A stretch of DNA of 64,000 bases from assembly GCA_949358305.1 (NCBI GenBank), contig OX442320.1, forward strand, positions 3,612,259 to 3,676,258, in the 5' to 3' direction. The notes under the pieces were generated by a model. The model did not search any database. It was not told the DNA's origin and saw nothing but the letters and a program-made list of their open reading frames with translations. This document shows, one piece after another, positions 23,420 to 33,630 of this stretch (positions are counted from its first letter, which is position 1; each line of letters begins with the position of its first letter). The position numbers and the translations under genes were made by a program. The DNA comes from Strigamia acuminata (Eukaryota; Arthropoda; Chilopoda; Geophilomorpha; Linotaeniidae).

Positions 23420-23470
23420 CGTTTGTTGGCCGATGTTGGGTTTATATATCCCACGGACCTCTATTACAGC
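23420..23470 (+). promoter_or_regulatory. TATA promoter of the His-rich gene, + copy
   Basis: GGCCGATGTTGGGTTTATATA (TATA at 23441-23448), followed about 20 bp on by ACCTCTATTACAGCGCAGA. The same block is kept in the inverted copy (28920-28955), which supports it as the core promoter. The mRNA would have a 5' UTR of roughly 260 nt, possibly spliced: a conserved TTAATTTTATAG lies just before the ATG in both copies. Confidence 0.6.
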
Positions 23471-23733
23471 GCAGAACTCCAATTGCTGAAGGACACACCT
23501 TTCCTGTTTGAAGAAAATAAATCTTATTTATTTATTTATTTATTACTCCGTATTATTTTTCTTATTGCTTGGGCGACTCCACACTGTTGGGGGCACACTC
23601 CTATTTTATTATTGAATTGGATATTAAACAATTATGATTATTATTGCAATTATCTTGTTACCTGTAGTAATAAAAGCATGCAGCAATAAAAATAATTTTT
23701 ATAATGTATCTCTGCATTCTTAATTTTATAGTT

Positions 23734-24486
23734 ATGTTTGCAACTACAGTGGAAAGATTTTCTTCCATATGTATTTTAATTTGTATTTTGTACCCTCTTC
23801 ATGATGCAGAACAAGACGTCACAAAAGACAGTGTTGTAGTAGCAAAAATTAAGGAAGTAATTGAACTACAGGCACAAAAACAATCAGAAAGGAGTGTAGA
23901 TTTTGATAAGAAGTTGCTTGAAATGCAAAATCAACTTCAGGCTTTGCTGGATGAAGAAAGTCTAAAGGTGTACCACCATTATCACCACCACTACAGATGT
24001 CCTCCTGGGTTCCATCAAAATTCTGATCATATCATTCACAACCAGTATCATTACTTAAGCCCTGAAGAAGGAAATCAGATTAGTAACCCGATTTTTAATA
24101 CATTGCAAGTGGCAGAATCTTTGCCCACTAATTCAGCTTCCAAAATCCAGAAAAGAAGTTTTACGAACACTGAATCATTTCCAAACATAAGAAAAGTTGT
24201 TTTCTTAGAACCGGATTCAAATGGAAACAAGAGTGATCATCATTACCATCTTTATTACATTCCAATTGATTGTGTAACTGATACTAAAGATGATGTTCTG
24301 GCTAAAGTAAATCGAACAAAGATTCCGGACGAGGCAAACAAGATTGAAGATTTAAACGTTCGAATATTCAGTGAAGAATCAGAATCAACTGAAGAGAAAG
24401 GTATCAAACCAGAAACAAGATTAACAGGAGCAAAAACCCAAACACCTGTACTAACATATTTTTATTCGTTCCTTAATCGACCCTAA
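23734..24486 (+). CDS. Secreted His-rich/CPPG protein, + copy
   Basis: 250 residues from the Met of MFATTVERFSS; the upstream ATG at 23704 is not kept in the inverted copy (ATT there), so this start is preferred. Signal peptide to about residue 25 (ICILICILYPLHDAEQ), a helical/coiled-coil stretch (KIKEVIELQAQKQSERSVDF), a His/Tyr-rich motif (YHHYHHHYRCPPGFHQ), a variable Ser/Lys part with a dibasic KR site, the motif HHYHLYYIPIDCVTD, then an acidic tail. It has the same layout as the gene at 14515 (CPSGYYQQ and YFPISCVP). About nine residues in ten match the copy at 27909, with a DVTK indel. Both frames are intact, arguing for function. AATAAA follows near 24637. Family not recognised. Confidence 0.75.
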   Translation: MFATTVERFSSICILICILYPLHDAEQDVTKDSVVVAKIKEVIELQAQKQSERSVDFDKKLLEMQNQLQALLDEESLKVYHHYHHHYRCPPGFHQNSDHIIHNQYHYLSPEEGNQISNPIFNTLQVAESLPTNSASKIQKRSFTNTESFPNIRKVVFLEPDSNGNKSDHHYHLYYIPIDCVTDTKDDVLAKVNRTKIPDEANKIEDLNVRIFSEESESTEEKGIKPETRLTGAKTQTPVLTYFYSFLNRP

Positions 24487-24620
24487 AAAAATTACTTAAC
24501 ACCAAACGTGGTTTAATTTTAAAAATGTCTCTATACTCTTTGATTATTTCACTTTCATTTTCAAATATTATCAATGTATTCTTTTAGCAAAATAATTGAA
24601 ATTTAAAATACATTTTTTTT

Positions 24621-24890
24621 GTGTATTTTAACAATCAAATAAAAATTAAAAACAACGAAGTGGCTGTGATTGGTTGTGAGATGCATTGAGATACATTAGG
24701 GGGTTTCATTATATGTTTAATTTTGCAATTTTCTGATTTTGCATTAATCACAAACTCAGTATTTATTGATGCCTCCAAAAAAAGGATTAGATTCAATTAA
24801 CCCAGCTAATTTTGTGATTGTGTGATCTGGACAATTTTTGGCTATTGTCACATGATATCTGTTCTACCTATAACATTCACATTCACTAAA
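24621..24890. other. Intergenic; no gene seen
   Basis: AT-rich sequence with the polyadenylation signal of the preceding gene near its start. Confidence 0.5.
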
Positions 24891-25288
24891 TTAAAAAGAC
24901 ACAATCGGTAGCCAACAGCAGAAGTTTATTACAAGGAATGCTCTACACGTTCAAATGCACAGCTTGGTAAATAATCTAAAGAAATTAATCTTTTACATAA
25001 ATGATTTGTTTCAGTTTTCCCAGAATTTTGGGGTTTTTTTGTGATTCTTTAACATTAAAATGATAGGTTTGTATCTTTTTATTTGAGAATTGCGCTTTAA
25101 CCTGGAAAACATGGGAAATATGCGTGACGCGATATTTGAAATCTTCCATTGTTTTTGGGGTTGTAACAAAATTGGAAATTTTTTTTGGAATTTTTTATCA
25201 ATGGAAATGTGATCTCCTGGCCCTCCTCTATACCCCTTATTTCTGTGTAACATGAATTCTGATACACTCTGTATATTTTTTTGGAGAC
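24891..25288 (-). mobile_element. MITE, partial copy (GTATCAGAATTCATGTTACA end)
   Basis: About 400 bp nearly identical to 30740-31129. Ends with ATGAATTCTGATACACTCTGTATA. The other inverted half is missing. The shared core begins AAAGACACAATCGGTAGCC. Confidence 0.75.
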
Positions 25289-25491
25289 AATAAACCTTAA
25301 CCCAGTGAGTGTACAACACGCTTTATTATTTCAAGCCAACATTTACATTTCCAAAGAAGCCAGAGACTTTTAATAATTCAACAAGTCGTTTGGATTCAAC
25401 ACATTTGATTCCAAAGAAGAGAACAAAATCATTTATTGATTAATTATTTAACTAACAAATACATTCTCTTTTACTTGTACATACAGGGTGG

Positions 25492-26251
25492 TGCAGAAAG
25501 TCTAGTTCACAGTAAATAATTCCCAAACTATTCTAGATGTTGATTCAGCAAAATGATTGTTAAGGTAAAATGTCGGGGGAAATCCAATTATGACATCCAA
25601 TTTGACTTCTGAGGTCATCTTCAAGGTCATCCATATTGTAACTCGAGAACCGTGACAGTTAGAGCAAAAAGGTGAATTAGAAAGTTGCAGAGCATCATCC
25701 AATTAGTCTAGAACTGTTCTTAAAAAAAATATTTCTTAGGGAAAGGTTTTGAGAAAAAAGGTCTGAAACATTGGCCTACTCAGCATTATGACTCAGCTTT
25801 GTAACCTAAAACTATTGAGGCAACCAAGCTAATCCTAAATTAAGACACTTTATTGGATTGTACTTGCAAGTGGATGAGAGGAAATACAAAAGAAAGGAAA
25901 TAATTTATTTTGAAAATACATTCCACATGATAGTTTTAGGTTACAAAGCTGAGAAGACTAACATTTCAAACTTTTTTTTCTCAAAACTTTTCCCTAAGAA
26001 ATAATTTTTTTAAGAACAGTTCTAGACTAATTGGATGATGCTCTACAACTTTCTAATTCACATTTTTGCTCTAACTGTCACGGTTCTCAAATTACAATAT
26101 GGATGACCTTGAAGATGACCTCAGAGGTCAAATCGGATGTCATAATTGGATTTCCCCCGACATACTACCTTAACAATCATTTTGCTGAATCAACATCTAA
26201 AACGGTTTGGAAATTATTTACTGTGAACCAGACTTTCTGCACCACCCTGTA
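25492..26251. mobile_element. Foldback MITE with about 320-bp inverted arms
   Basis: Begins TACAGGGTGGTGCAGAAAGT and ends with its complement ACCACCCTGTA. Arms 25492-25815 and 25931-26251 are imperfect inverted copies (for example TTCACAGTAAATAATTCCCA). TA at both borders. No coding capacity. Relatives lie at 29690-29944 and 42460-42881. Confidence 0.85.
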
Positions 26252-26293
26252 TAATTGATTCAACAGCACAAACTCAAAAACTGATGAATGTTC

Positions 26294-26433
26294 TTAGAAA
26301 TTAGTTAATCTTGCTGTAGGAATGCAACAAAATCTGCTTCTAACTTGGCAACACAGCTTCTGACCTGTTGAACAGGGTGTAGTGGCATTGCAAAGAATAC
26401 ATTGACGAACAAACCGAATGGGTTTGTCACAGG
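26294..26433 (-). CDS. WAP-like terminal exon (phase 1) on the minus strand
   Basis: After the acceptor TTGGATTTCAG the exon encodes CDKPIRFVRQCILC, then C....KLCCQVRSRFCC, and stops at 26294-26296 (45 residues plus stop). The leading CC means a phase-1 junction, as in the last exons at 13559 and 15428. It lies downstream of the minus-strand His-rich gene (27909-28649) and could be its second exon if that gene is spliced from a weak donor near AAAG/GTATCA, mirroring the two-exon gene at 14515. An orphan exon of a lost gene is the alternative. Confidence 0.6.
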
Positions 26434-26596
26434 CTGAAATCCAAGGAAAGTAAACAAAAATTAAAGTACACTTTGAATAATTCATTTAAGGATTATATTG
26501 CAGGTGCAAATTGCAAGTTATATTAGAGCATCCTATTGATGACCTCAAATCTGACCCGTAAAGTTATCTTTACTGTCATTCATACGGGCAACCCCT

Positions 26597-26620
26597 AGAC
26601 CCCCCCCCCCCCCCCACCCA
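26597..26620 (+). repeat. Poly-C tract
   Basis: Homopolymer C run within ACCCC...CACCC; low complexity only. Confidence 0.8.
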
Positions 26621-26828
26621 AACCTAACCGTATTTATTTTTAGCAACATAGACTGAATCGAGTATTTTCATCAATAAGGGGTTTCATTTATTGAGACAAT
26701 TTTGTTATTTTGAAATTTTAGCAATTTTGCACTTTTGGATTTGTCATGTGGTATCAGTTCCACCAATCATGTGCATAATTGCAAAAACACAAAAGAGAAA
26801 AAATACACAATCACAAAATCAAGGGGCT

Positions 26829-27103
26829 TGTCATCTAGCGCGACACCAATCTACCGCGACCTGTATCTACCGCGACCTGTATCTACCGCGACATGTATCT
26901 ACCGCGACTTTTGAAACTGTGACTACGTATATTTTACGTTTAATTCCTAAGAAAGGCTAACAAGGGGTGGCTGCTCCCCCCCTTGACCTCCCGCGAACCT
27001 AACCTTACTGGTTTTTTGGTGAAGAACCTTTTTTTTTGGAACGTATTGTAACCTATTGTCGCGGTAAATATGAGTTGCGGTAGATTGTGTCGCGCTAGAT
27101 GAG
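26829..27103. mobile_element. MITE with TCATCTAGCGCGACA inverted ends
   Basis: TCATCTAGCGCGACA at the left and TGTCGCGCTAGATGA at the right, with further ACCGCGAC/GTCGCGGT pairs inside. A diverged second copy is nested at 31523-31676 (the same TTACTGGTTTTTTGG core, opposite orientation). Confidence 0.7.
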
Positions 27104-27440
27104 CGACGGTATTTTGGTACGGTATTTTGTATTTTGGTTCGGTAGTTTGATACGGTATTTTGGTACGGTAGTTTGGTACGGTATTTTGGTATAGTATTTG
27201 GTACCAATGGTATCAAAATATATTTGGTACCAATGGTACCGCAATATATTTGATACCAATAGGACCAAAATATATTTGGTACCAATGGTACCAATGGTAC
27301 CAAAATACCACACCAAAATACCGGACCAAAATACCATACAAAAATACAAAATACCGTACTAAAATACAAAATACCGTACCAAAATACAAAATACCGTACC
27401 AAAATACAAAATACCATACCAAAATACAAAATATCAAAAT
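27104..27440. repeat. GGTATTTTG / CAAAATACC inverted microsatellite
   Basis: Left half is built from GGTATTTTGGTAC units, right half from GTACCAAAATAC units, giving a long palindromic low-complexity region. Related units occur at 41785-41870. The Tyr/Trp-rich open frames here are by-products. Confidence 0.8.
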
Positions 27441-27659
27441 ACCATTGTTTGTTTACTTTATTTTAAGATTATTAGGCTTAATAAAACCTGATATTTTATT
27501 AAAACCTGGTGTATTGCTCTACTTTTTGGTATCACTAACCAGTGAAAAGGCCTAGAAGAAAAGGGGGTTTTTCTTTACTCTTAAGGTCAGACAGAGTATA
27601 AATTTGGATTCATGTATTTTAATTTTCAATTATTTTGCTAAAACATTAATTTGATAATA

Positions 27660-27830
27660 CCGTACTGCCTCATTTAAACGCCCGGGCGTTTAATTCTTTT
27701 TTTGGGCCGACCCCCTCCCGGTTAAGTCGATTCGGGGCGGCGCACGGTGCAATAAACACCGCCCAAACCCCCGGCGTTTATTCGGGCCCGGCATCTAAAT
27801 GAACCCGGGCGTTTAAATGAGGCAGTACAG
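27660..27830. mobile_element. GC-rich MITE (CCGTACTG ends), copy 2
   Basis: Same element as 21513-21679 (GCCTCATTTAAACGCCCGGG end words), flanked by TA at 27658-27659 and 27831-27832. The matching place in the inverted gene copy (near 24572, TTTTCAAATATTATC) is empty, so it jumped in after the gene duplication. Confidence 0.85.
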
Positions 27831-27908
27831 TATTTGAAAATGAAAGTGAAATAATCAAAGAGTATTGACATTTTTAAAATTGAACTACATTGGGTGTTAA
27901 TAATTTTT

Positions 27909-28649
27909 TTAGGGTTGATTAAGGAACGAATAAAAATATGTTAGTACAGGTGTTTTGGATCTTGCTCCTGTTAATCTTGTTTCTGGTTTTATACCTTTCT
28001 CTTCAGTTGATTCTGCTTCTTCACTGAATATTGCAACGTTTAAATCTTCAATGTTGTTTGCCTCGTCCGGAATCATTGTTCGATTTACTTTAGCCAGAAC
28101 ATCATCTTTAGTATCAGTTACACAATCAATTGGAATGTAATAAAGATGGTAATGATGATCACTCTTGTTTCCATTTGAATCCGGTTCTAAGAAAACAACT
28201 TTTCTTCTGTTTGGAAATGATTTAGTGTTTGTAAAACTTCTTTTCTGCCTTTTGGAAGCTGAAATAGTGGGCAAAGGTTCTGTCACTTGCAATGTATTAA
28301 AAATTGGATTACTAATCTGATTTCCTTCTTCAGGGCTTAAGTAATGATAGTGGTTGTGAATGATATGATGAGAATTTTGGTGGAACCCAGGAGGACATCT
28401 GTAGTGGTGGTGATAATGTTGGTACACCTTTAGACCTTTTTCATCCAGCAGAGCCTGAAGTTGAGTTTGCATTTTAAGCACCTTCTTATCATAATCTACA
28501 CTCCTTTCAGATTGTTTTTGTGCCTGTAGTTCAATTACTTCCTTAATTTTTGCTACTACAACACTGTCTTGTTCTGCATCATGAAGAGGATACAGAATAC
28601 AAATTAAAATACATATGGAAGAAAATTTTTCCACTGTAGTTGCAAACAT
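27909..28649 (-). CDS. Secreted His-rich/CPPG protein, - copy
   Basis: 246 residues starting MFATTVEKFSS, with signal peptide, helical segment, YQHYHHHYRCPPGFHQ, HHYHLYYIPIDCVTD and an acidic tail. It is a close paralogue of 23734-24486 in inverted, tail-to-tail orientation. The frame is undamaged. Differences include a four-residue deletion after AEQ and scattered substitutions. A spliced form using the WAP-like exon at 26433-26294 is possible (see there); the unspliced form ends at 27909. Confidence 0.75.
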   Translation of the reverse strand: MFATTVEKFSSICILICILYPLHDAEQDSVVVAKIKEVIELQAQKQSERSVDYDKKVLKMQTQLQALLDEKGLKVYQHYHHHYRCPPGFHQNSHHIIHNHYHYLSPEEGNQISNPIFNTLQVTEPLPTISASKRQKRSFTNTKSFPNRRKVVFLEPDSNGNKSDHHYHLYYIPIDCVTDTKDDVLAKVNRTMIPDEANNIEDLNVAIFSEEAESTEEKGIKPETRLTGARSKTPVLTYFYSFLNQP

Positions 28650-28919
28650 AACTATAAAATTAAGAATGCAGAGATAAATAATAAAAATTATTTTTATTGC
28701 TGCATGCTTTTATTACTACAGGTAATAAGATAATTGTAATAATAATCATAATGGTTTAATACCCAATTCAATAATAAAACAGGAGTGTGCCCCCCAACAG
28801 TGTGGGGTCAAAGAAAAATCATAATAATAAATAATAATAAATAAATAAATAAATAAGATTTATTTTCTCGCAACAGGAAAGGTGTCCTTCAGCAATTAGA
28901 GGTCTGTGCTGTAATAGAG

Positions 28920-28955
28920 GTCTGCGGGCTATATAAACCCAACATCGGCCAACAA
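28920..28955 (-). promoter_or_regulatory. TATA promoter of the His-rich gene, - copy
   Basis: Reverse complement of CTATATAAACCCAACATCGG; the same TATA block as at 23420-23470. Confidence 0.6.
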
Positions 28956-28990
28956 ACGTTTTGTGCAGTTATGCATTACATTTGTATACA

Positions 28991-29304
28991 AAGTTTTGTT
29001 AGAATTGAAGCAAAATTAAATTAAAATCTAAGCACTCAAAAATTAAAATTTTATCTGTAATTATATAACATCACTTCACAACTTAAGACATCACTTCCTG
29101 TTTTATTTTAAATTTTTGTGCAACACACACATAAAACATACATACAAAAATTTTGAATTTCAATTTCTGAAGAATTTTCATGAAAATATGTAACTCACAT
29201 GTGAACTTGTTTCTTTAATTTTATACCATTTTTATTCAAACCATAAAATTTGATATTTCTCTAACTAAGATTGATAATAATATTAATTACCGGTACATGC
29301 TTTA
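28991..29304. other. Intergenic AT-rich; no gene seen
   Basis: No recognisable element or conserved frame. Confidence 0.5.
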
Positions 29305-29453
29305 TTAATTAATTTCTTCTTTCTTTCTCCATGTCATATTCAATGACTTCATCTTTGAATTGATGCTATCAATGACCTCTGGTGCCAGTTGGTCATACTC
29401 TTTTAAAATTTCTACCTCCCATCTATCAGCAAGGCATAAAAATTTAAATCCCA
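29305..29453 (-). pseudogene. Possible coding fragment, unidentified
   Basis: On the minus strand, after an acceptor-like TTATTTTTAG, the frame reads GFKFLCLADRWEVEILKEYD, continues APEVIDSINSKMKSLNMTW and stops at 29305-29307. Just upstream another frame gives HDIIDHLMCNQYQNVAYN and VIRKKYEFLE. The amphipathic, non-repetitive composition looks protein-like. The frame break and lack of context suggest a decayed exon. Not recognised. Confidence 0.3.
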
Positions 29454-29689
29454 CTAAAAATAATAACATTCTAAGAATTCATACTTCTTTCTAATCACTT
29501 GAAGAGTATTATACGCTACATTTTGATATTGATTACACATCAGGTGATCAATGATGTCATGTAAAAGTTATCACATATTGTCAATTTTCTAAAATAGAGT
29601 TAAAATTCTCACACTCAAAATTTAAACTTAAAATACACTTAAACTAAAATTGTTAAAACACAAATATTTTAATTTTTGATTGCAGCTAG

Positions 29690-30476
29690 TAAAAGATAAT
29701 TTTTTTAAGAACAGTTCTAGACTAATTAGATGGTGCTCTACAACTTTCTAATTCACTTTTTTCTCTATGTGTCACGGTACTCGAGTTACAATACGAATGA
29801 CCTTGAAGATGACATCTGAGGTCAAATTGGATGTCATAATTGGATTTCCCCCAAAATGTTATCCTTACAATCATTTTGCTAAATCAACATCTAAAACAGT
29901 TTGGGAATTATTTACTGTGAACCATACTTTTTGACCACCCTGTAGATTATACCAATTTAATAACTTTGTACTACTTGGCAATTGTAACAGTGCACTAAAA
30001 CTTACTTTTGTCCTTGTACAGCCATAGTCATTAAATTCTGCTTTAATTTTGATTTAATTGTTTGATGAATAATGACAAAATATATTATTTTTGTATAAGG
30101 GTTTACACATTTAGGTCCAATTTTCCGGTCACTTGGTTAAAGCACCATTTAGTTTGTTTGTAGTTTGTTACTAATTTTGTACTTGTAGAAGATGCTAGTT
30201 GTGAATAATAATAATAAACAAAAATTGCACCATCTACTGATGGTTTTAAATATTACTGGCAAAAGTTGAATGCTGTTAACTGAAGCGTTCTTGATTAATG
30301 TAGCGACGACAGATTAATAGTGTAATGCATCTAATTTGATAATTCATATTCTTTGATTTATTTTGGTCATAAGACACTCTTACAGCTCGGCCTGGGTCCT
30401 GGGGTATACATCACAATAGTTAAGCAGAACATTTTAATTTAGAATAGTCAATTCTATAAATAACCAATGGCTAACT
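29690..30476 (+). repeat. Inverted repeat pair, left arm
   Basis: Includes a half copy of the CACCCTGTA MITE (29690-29944) and 530 bp of flank. It matches the reverse complement of 41941-42700, ending near AAATAACCAATGGCTA on both sides. The arms lie about 11.5 kb apart and enclose the Gag-only LTR element. Confidence 0.8.
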
Positions 30477-30554
30477 TACTTTTGTCCGTATACAGTCATA
30501 GTCATTAAAATCTGCTTTAATTTTGATTTAATTGTTTGATGAATAATGACAAAA

Positions 30555-31129
30555 TACAGGGTGTATCAGAATTCATGTTACACAGAAATAGGGGGTATAG
30601 AGAGGGACCAGGAGATCACGTTTCCACTAATCAAAAATTCCAAAAAAAAATTCCCCTTTTGTTACAACCTAAAAACAATGGAAGATTTCAAATATCGCGC
30701 GTCACGCGTATCGCCCACATTTGCCAGGTTAAAGCGTAATTCTCAAATAAAAAGACACAATCGGTAGCCAACAGCAGAAGCTTATTACAAGAAATGCTCT
30801 ACATGTTCAAATGCATAACTTGGTAAATAATCTAAAGAAATTAATCTTTTACAGAAATGATTTATTTTAGTTTTTCCAGATTTTTGGTTTTTTTTATGAT
30901 TCTTTAACATTAAAATGATAGGTTTGTATCTTTTTATTTGATAATTGCGCTTTAACTTGGAAAATGTGGGCGATATGCGTGACGTGATATTTAAAATCTT
31001 CCATTGTTTTTGGGGTTGTAACCATGTGGGAATTTTTTTTTGGAACTTTTTATCAGTGGAAATGTGATCTCCTGGCCCTCTTCTATACCCCTTATTTCTG
31101 TGTAACATGAATTCTGATACACCCTGTAT
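30555..31129. mobile_element. Palindromic MITE (TACAGGGTGTATCAGAATTC ends)
   Basis: Starts TACAGGGTGTATCAGAATTC and ends with the complement GAATTCTGATACACCCTGTA. Left arm 30555-30735 repeats the right arm (about 30940-31129) in inverted form. The right two-thirds match 24891-25288. Confidence 0.8.
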
Positions 31130-31345
31130 ACACAAAAACGCTCCTATTGGAGCAACACTAATATGATAATTGGCCTCAACTGCATTCCAAAGTGGGGAGC
31201 TGAGGCCAGTTTGAGTGACAAGAAAACTAACCCTAATAATGAAAAAGGTTAATGACACTAAAATATCACAACAAATTGAACAAAAATACACAAATATTAA
31301 ATGCAAAATTATTAGCAAAGGAAATACAAATCAACAACAAATTGG

Positions 31346-31765
31346 TGGGGTGCCGTTCCAACGGCGAATCGCCTAAGGGCGATTCTGGCCACTCAGACGA
31401 ATGGCGCATTTCTATCTTATTCTGTCCAAAAGCAGTCCCAATGGCAAATTTCTCCCAATTCGCCATTGGGAAGATATTTGGACCTTTCTAATGGCGAATT
31501 GGTAGAAATTAGCCACAGCGGCACACATCTAGCGCAACATGAATCTGCCGCGACAAGCCATCCCAAAAAAATGGTTTTGCACCAAAAAACCAGTAAGGTT
31601 AGGTTCGGGGGGTCAAGGGGGGGCGCAGCCATGTTAACCCTTTTTAGGAGTTAGAAGTCGCGGTAGATGACGCTCACAGATTCGCCATTGGAAACGTCAA
31701 AATAGCTTTTCAATGGCAAATTTTGGAAATTCACCATTAGGTGATTTGCCATTGGAACGGGTACC
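31346..31765. mobile_element. hAT-like MITE with 8-bp target duplication
   Basis: CAAATTGG at 31338-31345 and 31766-31773 flanks ends TGGGGTGCCGTTCC and GGAACGGGTACC (imperfect inverted repeats that continue into GGCGAATCGCC/GGTGATTTGCC). It contains a nested MITE at 31523-31676. Confidence 0.75.
31523..31676. mobile_element. Nested MITE (CATCTAGCGC / GTAGATGACGC)
   Basis: Diverged relative of 26829-27103, inserted inside the hAT-like MITE at 31346-31765. Confidence 0.55.
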
Positions 31766-31773
31766 CAAATTGG

Positions 31774-33112
31774 TATATTAAAGAGAATGTAAACCCAAAA
31801 TAAATGTTATAAAATCAAATACAAAAAATATAGAATAAAACAACACATTAAAGGGGATGTTAGACCGGAGTAAAACGCCAGTTTTCACAAAATGATTTGT
31901 TCACACTTTATATTAACATTGAGAGGCACTGATATGTTTGGTCCGATGGGTAGAAAAAAGTGCACTATTTATGTGCACAACTCTGTAATCTGCTAATTTT
32001 TAGAAATATTGTATTTCTGATTAAAATAAATCTAATATTCGACCAAAACTTTGGATTATTGTAAACTTTTTGAACTGACTGTGTATTGTAGGGATTAATG
32101 TAATGAAAGATCATTTATACGGATACGATGCCAGTAAGCATCGGCACTCGTGCCATGTTGTTGTGATCCGACTTTAATTATTAATAAGCGTGGTTTTATA
32201 ATTGCTTTGATACCTGAAAATAATCATTAATGAGTGAAATGATTTTAACAAATGATTTATTAATTAATATTAATTAAATAAAAATGATTAAGAATTAATT
32301 CAGGTCTCGAGTCCGTAATGACAGACACAGAGAAATGCTGAATTGTAAGCGGTTTTACAAATCAGACTGAAATTCTGGGCTGGTAGTTTTAAGTGTAGGG
32401 TTACACACTCAAGCAGTATAAGCTTGTATGTATATATTTATGTAAAATCGCACTCATGAAATATCTCTAGGTTTTGGTTTAAAAGTGTAAATTGAAATAA
32501 AAATAAAGGAGACCTTCTTTGTGAGTTGTAAAAAGAACACTGGTATTTTATTTTTAAAGACTAGAGAATAAAGAGGGAATAAAAAGGAGTAGGTGGCACT
32601 CTCCCATTGGTTAGAACATCTGGCCTCAATTAGTAGGCACTTGGAAGTTTAAGATGTATGGAAAAAAGGATAGGTAGTAAGTGGGTGCAATTACTACAAA
32701 AGTTTGATGAAAAATTGAGTTTAAAATTGATAAAAAAACCAAAGTTAAAATGAAAGATAAACAAATGCAATATAAATAAAAAAATACAAAATTGAAAAAA
32801 AAACATAAAAAGGCACTCGGTTTTCACAATTTATGTAACTAGTAAGGATGTCATGTATCCACTATTGGAGCGAGTTCATCCGACAATGCAACATAACAAT
32901 CTACAATTCTGTCACTTATCATATTTCTAATCTTGTACAGTTTAACAACTGTACAAGAATAGTAATATGATAAGTCCGTTCTTTGGCAAGATCTGTTCAT
33001 TATTTAGATAAATAAATTAGTTAACTCTCGAAATTCTGCATTACGGTCGTGTTTTATTCAGTCTCAGAAAGTTACACAAAATGTCTCGAGTTCTAAAGAT
33101 AGGCCTGAAGTG
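31774..33112. other. No gene or element recognised
   Basis: AT-rich sequence. Short frames only. Ends at the AGTG target duplication (33109-33112) of the next element. Confidence 0.5.
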
Positions 33113-33630
33113 TGTGACGGTGACGACCACAACTCCTATCGCATGATAGTACCGGGTATAAGTCGCGTGAAATAGTGAATAATACGAGATAAAATAAATA
33201 CAACAGAGTTATCAAAACAAGACATTTATTGTTATCAAACAATATAAACAAATCTAAGTTATACAAATGACTAATGCCGACATTAGGCAAGTTAATAGTA
33301 AATTAAACTATACAAATAAAATGGCCAAATGGCCCTAAAATAATATGATTACGGTTATTGGTGATCCGGGGTTCGGGAACGGCAAAACGCCCGCTCGACC
33401 GAGTTAAAGATGTCGTCTATACGTAGCCGGGCTGGCTGTGTCCTCGCGGCTTCCGTCGGCGCGTCGTAATCGTGGAACTGGTTCCTTCGCGTTCCATCGC
33501 GTTCCTGGTTCGTATCTGGTGTAATGGTCCGTGTAATGCTTCGTGGTTCGATCCGAGAGGTGCGGTTGACTTTTAACTGCACCGCCACAACTAGGGTTGG
33601 AAATTGGCAATGAATAAATGAAGTTATTTA

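Larger units (their letters stand above)
23415..24620 (+). repeat. Inverted gene duplication, + arm
   Basis: Matches the reverse complement of about 27612-28990, covering promoter, 5' UTR, whole coding region and 3' flank. Homology ends shortly after CAAAATAATTGAAA on one side and just upstream of the TATA box on the other. Confidence 0.85.
27612..28990 (-). repeat. Inverted gene duplication, - arm
   Basis: Reverse-complement partner of 23415-24620. It carries one extra insertion, the MITE at 27660-27830, which the + arm lacks. Confidence 0.85.

Noticed and set aside
23704-23733. Upstream ATG of the His-rich + copy as the start
   Set aside because: The inverted copy has ATT there; the second Met begins the conserved signal peptide.
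26947-27555. Tyr/Trp/Phe-rich open frames in several directions
   Set aside because: Translation of the GGTATTTTG microsatellite.
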